A model generated the notes under the pieces. That model was given only the letters and a program-made list of their open reading frames with translations. It did not search any database and was not told the DNA's origin. Position numbers and translations under genes: made by a program. 30,898 nucleotides of DNA from JAZLIC01 sp045617225 (GTDB taxonomy: Bacteria > Bacillota > Clostridia > Monoglobales > Monoglobaceae), in NCBI GenBank assembly GCA_045617225.1, contig JAZLIC010000099.1, positions 1-30,898 on the forward strand, in the 5' to 3' direction. The first letter of the stretch is position 1; each line of letters starts with the position of its first letter. Shown piece by piece: positions 25,494-30,898 of the stretch.

Positions 25494-26096
25494 ATGGCAA
25501 TTACTTATGAACTCGGAAAATCTCTTTATGTTAATATCACAAACCGTTGCAGTAACGCTTGCACCTTTTGCGTACGCAACAAACACGACGGCGTAAACGG
25601 AAAGGATAACCTTTGGCTTGACAGAGAGCCGACCGTTGATGAAATAAAAGCCGACTTTCAAAAGTGCGACCTTTCAAAATATGATGCGGTAGTATTCTGC
25701 GGTTACGGCGAGCCGACGGAGCGTATAGGCGACCTTTTAGAGGTTGCACGGTGGATAAAATCGTTTAGTAATATAAAAATCAGGATAAACACCAACGGAC
25801 AAGGGAATTTAATTGCAGGCCGTGATATTACCCCTGATATGGAAGGTGTAATCGACTGCGTTTCGATAAGCTTGAACGCCGAAAACGCCGAAAAATATCA
25901 GGAGCTTTGCCGAAGCAAGTTCGGAGGTAAGGCGGCGTTTGACGGATTGCAGGAATTTGCCTCTCTATCCAAGAGATATATCGGTGAGGTTGTATTCACC
26001 GTTGTGGACTTGATGAGCAAAGAGGAAATTGAAAATTGCAGAAAAATCGCCGAGGAATGCGGCGTAGACTTTCGTGTGCGTGAAATGATAAAATAA
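25494..26096 (+). CDS. Radical SAM protein, TatD-linked family
   Basis: A 200-residue radical SAM protein. The pattern ITYELGKSLYVNITNRC, with CSNACTFC giving the cluster cysteines Cys19, Cys23 and Cys26, and FCGYGEPT for SAM binding, matches the small TatD-associated radical SAM family, whose reaction is unknown. NTNGQGN and SISLNAENAEKYQELCRS are also typical. It lacks a C-terminal extension with extra clusters. The ATG has GAGG eight bases upstream, overlapping the stop of the HATPase gene, so the pair is translationally coupled. The tatD gene itself is not in this window. Family naming is by pattern recognition, so the subfamily is less sure than the superfamily. Confidence 0.82.
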   Translation: MAITYELGKSLYVNITNRCSNACTFCVRNKHDGVNGKDNLWLDREPTVDEIKADFQKCDLSKYDAVVFCGYGEPTERIGDLLEVARWIKSFSNIKIRINTNGQGNLIAGRDITPDMEGVIDCVSISLNAENAEKYQELCRSKFGGKAAFDGLQEFASLSKRYIGEVVFTVVDLMSKEEIENCRKIAEECGVDFRVREMIK

Positions 26097-26110
26097 AACT
26101 AATATTTGTC

Positions 26111-26140
26111 CCACCTTTTACATATATATGTAGCAGGTGG
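26111..26140 (+). promoter_or_regulatory. Hairpin that masks the bofA ribosome binding site
   Basis: CCACCT (26111-26116) is complementary to AGGTGG (26135-26140), which is the Shine-Dalgarno of bofA, seven bases before its ATG. Between them is the 14 bp palindrome TACATATATATGTA (26119-26132). The folded form would hide the site. Confidence 0.5.
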
Positions 26141-26147
26141 TGATAAA

Positions 26148-26414
26148 ATGGTTTTCGATTTCGGAACAATAGGTGCATATACTATTGGGTTATTTTTGCT
26201 CTATGTCTGTTGCTGGATATTTTTAAGACCGATAAAATGGTTTTTAAAGATTATCTTAAACTCTCTGTTTGGCGGTGTATTTATATTTATTATAAACTTA
26301 ATCGGAGGCTATTTTAACCTCCACATTGCACTTAATCCGCTTAATGCGCTTATAACGGGAATCCTTGGCATACCGGGAATAATCCTTACATATATTTTGC
26401 AGACATTCATATAA
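26148..26414 (+). CDS. bofA: BofA-like pro-sigma-K processing inhibitor
   Basis: An 88-residue hydrophobic protein of the normal BofA size. The conserved C-terminal half contains KIILNSLFGG, IINLIGG, then NPLNALITGILGIPGIILTYIL, the family signature. In Bacillus, BofA sits in the outer forespore membrane with SpoIVFA and holds the SpoIVFB protease inactive until late sporulation; clostridia that lack SpoIVFB often keep bofA with an unclear role. The start is chosen from AGGTGG seven bases upstream; a TTG 14 codons earlier would overlap the hairpin. It lies 51 bp after the radical SAM gene and is probably in the same transcript. The usual recR/yaaK neighbours are absent. Confidence 0.85.
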   Translation: MVFDFGTIGAYTIGLFLLYVCCWIFLRPIKWFLKIILNSLFGGVFIFIINLIGGYFNLHIALNPLNALITGILGIPGIILTYILQTFI

Positions 26415-26468
26415 ATGTGGGCTGTTTAAAAAGTCCAAAACAAATTTTTGAATTTGCATTACTTATTA

Positions 26469-26506
26469 ACAAAGAGCGACCATATATGGCCGCCCTTTGT
26501 CTTTTT
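26469..26506. terminator. Terminator between convergent bofA and gatD
   Basis: ACAAAG (26469-26474) pairs with CTTTGT (26495-26500), with an inner GCG/CGC and CC/GG stem interrupted by A-C mismatches, followed by CTTTTTATTG. It is a good terminator on the plus strand; on the minus strand the T-run is weak. Confidence 0.7.
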
Positions 26507-26511
26507 ATTGT

Positions 26512-27243
26512 TTATTTTTCGCAAAATCTTTCTATTATGCTATGATTTGCAAGTGCTTCAAGCTCGTCATTAAGGGGTGCAAGATATCCAAAGCCATCAT
26601 ACTTTCTATTCATTGCACGTGTCAAGATAAAGTCACAAAGCTCCGGATTTTTAGGGAGCAGAGGCCCATATAAATAAGTTGCAATCACATTCTTATAAAG
26701 TACACCCTCATATCCGCCGTCACCCATATTTCCACCGCCGCAGATAACCTTGCCAAGTGGTGTATGCTCGCCGATAAAGGTTTGACTCCGGTGATTTTCA
26801 AAGCCTACGATTTTACTGCTAAAATCATCATTTTCCAAAACAACATTTCCGCTTAAACGCTTTTTGCCCGGCTCGGTATATATATTAAGGATATCAAGAG
26901 CCTGAACTGTCTTATCCCCTGTTTTATAGTATCTGCCGAGCATAGGATAGCCGCCGCAGGTTGCAATAAGAGCGCCGCCGCTTTCCACATATTTTTTAAA
27001 TTCTTCCTTTTGGGGCATAAGTTGATTCAGAGCTATCTCCTCTTCGCTTTCATCGCCGCCGCCCAGGAAAATTATATCCGCATTTTCTAAATCAAGTGTC
27101 GGATTTTCCATTGTACATTCAATCACATTTGCCTGAATTCCGCGCCATTCAAGGCGTTTTTTAAGGGCATAGATATTCCCTTTATCGCCGTAAAGGTTTA
27201 AAATATCAGGATAAAGATGTATAATATTAAGCTCTTGCATCAT
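26512..27243 (-). CDS. gatD: Lipid II isoglutaminyl synthase glutaminase subunit GatD
   Basis: CobB/CobQ-like class I glutamine amidotransferase of 243 residues. With MurT it amidates the D-glutamate of lipid II to D-isoglutamine, using ammonia from glutamine. Visible: LYGDKGN with Asp20, the oxyanion-area LGGGDE, nucleophile Cys96 in ATCGGYP, TEPGKKRLSGNVV with the conserved Arg, and GFENHRSQT. The place of the catalytic His (GTYLHGPILPKN in Staphylococcus aureus) reads ATYLYGPLLPKN, so Tyr replaces His. The gene overlaps the end of murT by 17 bp in another frame and starts at the first ATG after AGGAG, seven bases away. A convergent terminator follows. Confidence 0.92.
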   Translation of the reverse strand: MMQELNIIHLYPDILNLYGDKGNIYALKKRLEWRGIQANVIECTMENPTLDLENADIIFLGGGDESEEEIALNQLMPQKEEFKKYVESGGALIATCGGYPMLGRYYKTGDKTVQALDILNIYTEPGKKRLSGNVVLENDDFSSKIVGFENHRSQTFIGEHTPLGKVICGGGNMGDGGYEGVLYKNVIATYLYGPLLPKNPELCDFILTRAMNRKYDGFGYLAPLNDELEALANHSIIERFCEK

Positions 27244-28588
27244 TCTTCGGCTCCTCTAATCTACGATTTTTTTGTTCCTTTTGAATTTCCAACATAAGCT
27301 TTTGTGTCGGAAATACAGCGGTATAATTTGCCAGAACATAGCAAACCTCAGCTTCGCTTTCCATAGCCTTGTTTATTGCACTGCGCATATTTTTGGTCAC
27401 ATGACTTACGGGAATATCGAAATACTTAAACCTGAGTGCCAAATCGTAAAGTCTGTCGCCTGATACCGAAAGGGTATTTAAGGTACCGTCACTTAACTTT
27501 TCAAAATCAACATCCCAAATCCAAGACACATCTCTGCCGTCATTCTCGGTATCGTTTATTGCCAAAATTATATCCTTTCTGCGCTTGTCCAATTCTACCG
27601 TCTGAATAGCCTGATTAAAGCCGGCAGGGTTTTTGGCAAGGTTTAAAATAAAAGGCTTTCCTAAATCAATAAGCTCCATACGACCAATCTGCGGCTTATA
27701 ATCACTTAAAATCTCATTGATATCATTTATCTTTATATCCATAACTTTAAGTGTGGAATAGAGTGCCAAAATATTATAGATATTATAAAAGCCACGGTAA
27801 TTTACTGCGATATTATCGGAATTCACTCTAAAACGCATAACTTCCGTAAGGTCAACATTATCTGCCGCAAAGTCAAGATTCGGCCGCTTATTTCCGCAAG
27901 CAGGACAATAGTAGTCCCCAAGTTGATTGTAATGCAGATAATTATACTCCTGTGGGTTACCGCACTTGATACAGAAACGGCCCTCAGGTGATTTTTCCAA
28001 ATCGGGTAAAACCTTTTCATTTACGCCAAAGTAGTGTGCATCTCTACCCTCACCAAGCGTAGAACTGATTGGGTCGTCGCCGTTTAGCACAAGCTTAATG
28101 CCCGGAACTTTCCTGATGGCTTCATCAATAAGCTGCAATGTCATTTCAATTTTGCCATATCTGTCAAGCTGGTCACGGAAAAGATTTGTAACAACCATAC
28201 AGGTCGGCGTAAGGTGGTCAAAAACATATCTTGCGTATGCTTCATCAACCTCAAACACACCATAGTCAGCTTTAAACTTACCAAGCAGATTACATTCCTG
28301 AATAAACGCAGTTGCAACACCGCTTGTCATATTTGCGCCTATACTGTTGCAAACCGTTTTAAATCCGCTTTTTTTAAGAGTAGTATTTATAAGGTTATTA
28401 GTCGTGGTTTTTCCGTTTGTTCCGCAAACTATAATAATCCCCTTTTCAATCTCCTTTGACATATCACGGATTAAATCAGGATAAATCTTCATAGCAAGTA
28501 CGCCCGGTGTGGCGGTGGACATCTTTCCCATTAACAAACCTACAAAGCTTGCAAGCTTTGCCACCCAGACTGCAACTAATCTTTTCAT
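27227..28588 (-). CDS. murT: Lipid II isoglutaminyl synthase subunit MurT
   Basis: Mur-ligase-like ATPase of 453 residues that activates the alpha-carboxylate of D-Glu in lipid II for amidation by GatD ammonia. The N-terminal region is hydrophobic. The ATP-binding loop is GTNGKTTT at 56-63. A Cys4 zinc ribbon (Cys206, Cys209, Cys228, Cys231) is characteristic of MurT and absent in MurD-type ligases. The C-terminal DUF1727 domain has AINDTENDGRDVSWIWDVDF, which contains the catalytic Asp region. A GAGGGG ribosome binding site and a near-consensus promoter precede it. Amidation of the stem peptide affects crosslinking and lysozyme resistance. It is transcribed with gatD. Confidence 0.95.
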   Translation of the reverse strand: MKRLVAVWVAKLASFVGLLMGKMSTATPGVLAMKIYPDLIRDMSKEIEKGIIIVCGTNGKTTTNNLINTTLKKSGFKTVCNSIGANMTSGVATAFIQECNLLGKFKADYGVFEVDEAYARYVFDHLTPTCMVVTNLFRDQLDRYGKIEMTLQLIDEAIRKVPGIKLVLNGDDPISSTLGEGRDAHYFGVNEKVLPDLEKSPEGRFCIKCGNPQEYNYLHYNQLGDYYCPACGNKRPNLDFAADNVDLTEVMRFRVNSDNIAVNYRGFYNIYNILALYSTLKVMDIKINDINEILSDYKPQIGRMELIDLGKPFILNLAKNPAGFNQAIQTVELDKRRKDIILAINDTENDGRDVSWIWDVDFEKLSDGTLNTLSVSGDRLYDLALRFKYFDIPVSHVTKNMRSAINKAMESEAEVCYVLANYTAVFPTQKLMLEIQKEQKNRRLEEPKNDARA

Positions 28589-28618
28589 TTTATCTGCCCC
28601 TCTCGTATAACTATTACT

Positions 28619-28647
28619 ATTATATACGCTCTCTTATATATTTTCAA
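28619..28647 (-). promoter_or_regulatory. Sigma-A promoter for murT-gatD
   Basis: Minus strand TTGAAA (28642-28647), 17 bp spacer, TATAAT (28619-28624). It lies between spoIIP and murT, so murT-gatD need not depend on spoIIP read-through. No clear terminator follows spoIIP in this gap. Confidence 0.78.
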
Positions 28648-28684
28648 GGGGTTTATAAAAATTAAATTTACATTTTTTCACATT

Positions 28685-29866
28685 TTAATTTATCAAAAAA
28701 TCTGCCAAACACTCGGAAAATCGCTCTGCGCCGTTTACAGCTTCGCTTAAACTGTTTCCACTCGTTCCTACCTCGACGATTATGCTCGCCCTTGTGGTAT
28801 GTCCGTTAAAGCGTTCCTTACGCAGATTTATATAACGCATAAGCTTCGGATAGCGTTTGTTTATGGCATTTTGGAGCTTTATGGCAAACTTCATATTCTC
28901 CTGCCAATTCGGGTGGTACAGACCGCCCTCATCAGTTCCTACCACAAACATAAGCTGAGCGGTCTGCTCTCCGTCAATTTCCGTCACCGTCTTTGCCTTT
29001 GTACCGTCATCATAAACTATGGAGTCCCTGTGGATATCAAGCACCATTTGTATTGACGGATATTTTTCAAGGTATTCTTCCACCGTTTTAAGCGAGCTTG
29101 CATACGCACCGTTAAAAGACGGTTGGTCATGAATTTTGTCACTGTGCAAGGTTTCTATTCCCCTGTTGTTTAAGCTCTCGGCTATAACATTTCCTATCTT
29201 TACAACATTTACATTTGGGTCGTTTGAGCGGTCACTTTCCTCCCTGTTATACACCTCTGCTCCCTCGGGGGAATAGGCTTCCGTAGTATGTGTATGTACT
29301 ATCAAAATTTTAGGTCCATCTCCGTCAAAATTGAGGTTTAAGGGCGATACCAGCATTTCACCGATGTTTATAGGATATGAGGTCTGATTACCTATGGTAA
29401 TTTTTGCGGTATCACTATCCTTTGGCGACGCATCTATTGCTTTGATATCGCCCAAATTCTCCGCATCAATGTTTTTTTGTGCTTCGGTTGCAGTCGGTAC
29501 AGGCACTGTATTATCCCCTCTTTCGGCTAAGGAAAGGCGTACCAATCCGCTCTCGCTTATTGTCCGAAGGGCCGGCATTTGTGAGGACAAAATATCACAC
29601 ACATTAAATGGGTTAAAAGATACCAATATTTTTTGTGTTTCGGTTGCCACACGCTTTGCGCCTCTTTTAATTTGAGAAGGGCGTCCTTCCGAGGCTCCGA
29701 TTACAGGAAGTGTCTGCTTCATAATCTCTATGGGCAGGTCGGTCGAATTATATCCTCCGATAATATTACTGCCCAAAATTATTACTGATACACATAACAA
29801 TAAAATAATAGCATTACGCTTAACTTTTCTGCCGTTTATAACAACGGTCTTATATCTCTTTCGCAT
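28685..29866 (-). CDS. spoIIP: Stage II sporulation protein P (SpoIIP)
   Basis: A 393-residue cell-wall hydrolase of sporulation. SpoIIP is an amidase and endopeptidase acting with SpoIID and SpoIIM to thin septal peptidoglycan and drive engulfment of the forespore. A single membrane anchor is at about 18-38 (NAIILLLCVSVIILGSNIIGG), followed by a variable linker. The catalytic domain has HTHTTEAY with His191 and His193, VLDIHRDS with His279, and IIVEVGTSGNS with Glu365, the expected metal and catalytic residues. GGAGG is seven bases before the ATG. In Bacillus it is expressed from sigma-E; no convincing sigma-E site was found here. Confidence 0.95.
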   Translation of the reverse strand: MRKRYKTVVINGRKVKRNAIILLLCVSVIILGSNIIGGYNSTDLPIEIMKQTLPVIGASEGRPSQIKRGAKRVATETQKILVSFNPFNVCDILSSQMPALRTISESGLVRLSLAERGDNTVPVPTATEAQKNIDAENLGDIKAIDASPKDSDTAKITIGNQTSYPINIGEMLVSPLNLNFDGDGPKILIVHTHTTEAYSPEGAEVYNREESDRSNDPNVNVVKIGNVIAESLNNRGIETLHSDKIHDQPSFNGAYASSLKTVEEYLEKYPSIQMVLDIHRDSIVYDDGTKAKTVTEIDGEQTAQLMFVVGTDEGGLYHPNWQENMKFAIKLQNAINKRYPKLMRYINLRKERFNGHTTRASIIVEVGTSGNSLSEAVNGAERFSECLADFLIN

Positions 29867-29914
29867 ATACTTCCTCCGAGCTTGTCTTGGGCAGAGGGAA
29901 GCAATATAAGCACG

Positions 29915-29932
29915 CTTTAACCTAAGTTAAAG
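29915..29932. other. Hairpin between the amidase and spoIIP genes
   Basis: CTTTAAC (29915-29921) and GTTAAAG (29926-29932) form a perfect 7 bp stem around CTAA. No T-run follows on the minus strand. It may be an operator or weak attenuator upstream of spoIIP; nothing else is clear in 29867-29989. Confidence 0.35.
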
Positions 29933-29989
29933 TTCTTCGGATTACTTTCGTCTGCTTAAAGTGATATAAAAATATATGCGTCAAAATTT

Positions 29990-30820
29990 TTATTTATGCA
30001 TATCATATATTCCTGCTCTGTCATTTATAACAAGTATTCTAAGCAGGTCATCAGTCAGGGCGAGTCCGCTTCCGTCACCTTTTAAATAACCTTTATCGCA
30101 TAACTTTTTAACTGTATCATACGCCCAACTCGGTAAGTTTTCGTCAATATAGTTATACAGGACAGGGTTTTTAAGATTTGCTACATCTGTTGCTAAAATT
30201 TTTACGGTTTCGGTAATGTTTTTAAGTTCGTTCTTTAAATCCATATTATCATCTCCTTTAAAATCCATATTCAAATATGTTAGTATACCCTTGGCAATAC
30301 CTGTGGCAATCCTTTGTCTGCCCTCTTGACTTCCCAATACCTTTGCATCATCCAGGTTGTCTATAAATGCAGTTTCAACCAAAACGGACGGCATATTTGT
30401 ATGCTTTAAAACATATAGGGCAGGGTTAATTTTTACCCCTCTGTCAAAGAGTTCCGTTTCCGAAATCAAGTTACTCTGCACAAGCTTTGCAAGCTTATAT
30501 CCGGGAGAAATACCTCCGGAATAGCAATATGTTTCCGCTCCCCGGCCCCCTCCTGCATTACAATGGATTGATACAAACAAGTCTGCACCGCCATTATTCG
30601 CAAGGCGAACACGAGTGGCTAAACTGTTACTTACAGAGCCGTTTGAAATATTTTCATTTAATGAATTTCTGGACAATATAACTTCTAAATTATTTGCCGA
30701 TAAAATTGTTTTAAGCTTATCCGCAATATAATAAGTTATGTCCTGTTCCCTAAGTCCGTTGCCTGTTGCACCTGTATCACTGCCGCTGTAATTATGACCT
30801 GCATCAATAAATACTTTCAT
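29990..30820 (-). CDS. N-acetylmuramoyl-L-alanine amidase (Amidase_3) with SLH-like C-terminal module
   Basis: A 276-residue zinc amidase that cuts the bond between MurNAc and the stem peptide. The Amidase_3 domain (about 1-185) has DAGH with His9, Glu25, SIHCNAG with His86, and LVETAFIDN with the catalytic Glu149. A short charged linker (about 188-215) is followed by a single SLH-like module: LPSWAYDTVKKLCDKGYLKG then LALTDDLLRILVI. There is no signal peptide, so it must leave the cell through a holin or lysis, as phage endolysins do. This architecture is common in clostridial phage endolysins. AAAGGAGG precedes the ATG. It lies 7 kb from the holin and upstream of spoIIP; the upstream edge (30821-30898) shows no convincing promoter. 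Confidence 0.9.
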   Translation of the reverse strand: MKVFIDAGHNYSGSDTGATGNGLREQDITYYIADKLKTILSANNLEVILSRNSLNENISNGSVSNSLATRVRLANNGGADLFVSIHCNAGGGRGAETYCYSGGISPGYKLAKLVQSNLISETELFDRGVKINPALYVLKHTNMPSVLVETAFIDNLDDAKVLGSQEGRQRIATGIAKGILTYLNMDFKGDDNMDLKNELKNITETVKILATDVANLKNPVLYNYIDENLPSWAYDTVKKLCDKGYLKGDGSGLALTDDLLRILVINDRAGIYDMHK

Positions 30821-30898
30821 AAAATCCTCCTTTAAATATTTTTATCGGTCCGATGATACAAAGATAGCATTAAGAAAGTGACAAAACGTGCCATAAGG

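Noticed and set aside
26430..26460. Possible third copy of the structured repeat (AAAACAAATTTTTG after bofA)
   Set aside because: Only about 13 bases of the AT-rich arm match; the conserved internal blocks and second arm are missing.
1..30898. tRNA, rRNA, CRISPR arrays, riboswitches, integrases and transposases
   Set aside because: No tRNA T-loop-like motifs with cloverleaf context, no regularly spaced repeats, no recognisable riboswitch cores and no recombinase motifs were found by reading.

Overview
The window looks like a chromosomal segment of a low-to-mid GC, endospore-forming Clostridia. Evidence: SpoIIP and a BofA-like protein (sporulation), S-layer homology (SLH) modules, the MurT/GatD lipid II amidation pair, a ThiI/cysteine desulfurase pair, MutS2 with a Smr domain, and strong AGGAGG-type Shine-Dalgarno sites. 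A gut Oscillospirales/Monoglobales-like lineage is plausible but cannot be fixed from this window alone. No tRNA, rRNA, CRISPR array or transposase was seen.

Layout. (1) 1-1759, minus strand: thiI (cut by the window edge) and its sulfur donor, a NifS-type cysteine desulfurase. (2) 1910-10249, plus strand: mutS2, then a tight operon recJ - rel (ppGpp synthetase/hydrolase) - MBL-fold hydrolase - hemZ-like radical SAM gene. The hemZ reading frame carries recognisable HemZ sequence upstream of its first standard start codon and lacks the usual N-terminal domain. (3) 10604-18140, minus strand: rpoB and rpoC. They are not preceded by ribosomal protein genes. RpoB has an acidic tail of about 80 residues. 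rpoB appears to start from a promoter that faces the promoter of the next gene. (4) 18390-20987, plus strand: a secreted phosphodiester glycosidase with three SLH modules. (5) 21030-23035, minus strand: an isolated phage-like pair, a holin and a YadA-like/peptidase G2 fibre protein. (6) 23248-24521, minus strand: a small membrane protein and rsmE. (7) 24635-26414, plus strand: an orphan histidine-kinase-type ATPase, a TatD-linked-type radical SAM protein and bofA. (8) 26512-30820, minus strand: gatD, murT, spoIIP and a phage-type N-acetylmuramoyl-L-alanine amidase, all cell-wall genes.

The most interesting non-coding signal is a dispersed structured repeat of about 123 bp, present twice in opposite orientations (4293-4416 and 10417-10538). 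It has 14-18 bp terminal inverted repeats and an internal hairpin whose stem differs between copies by two fully compensated base pairs. Other leads are the face-to-face promoters between rpoB and the SLH gene, the HemZ start anomaly, a tyrosine where GatD normally has its catalytic histidine, the isolated holin/fibre pair, and a hairpin that would mask the bofA ribosome binding site. Well-formed sigma-A promoters are visible for most transcription units, and most carry an extended -10 (TGn) element.
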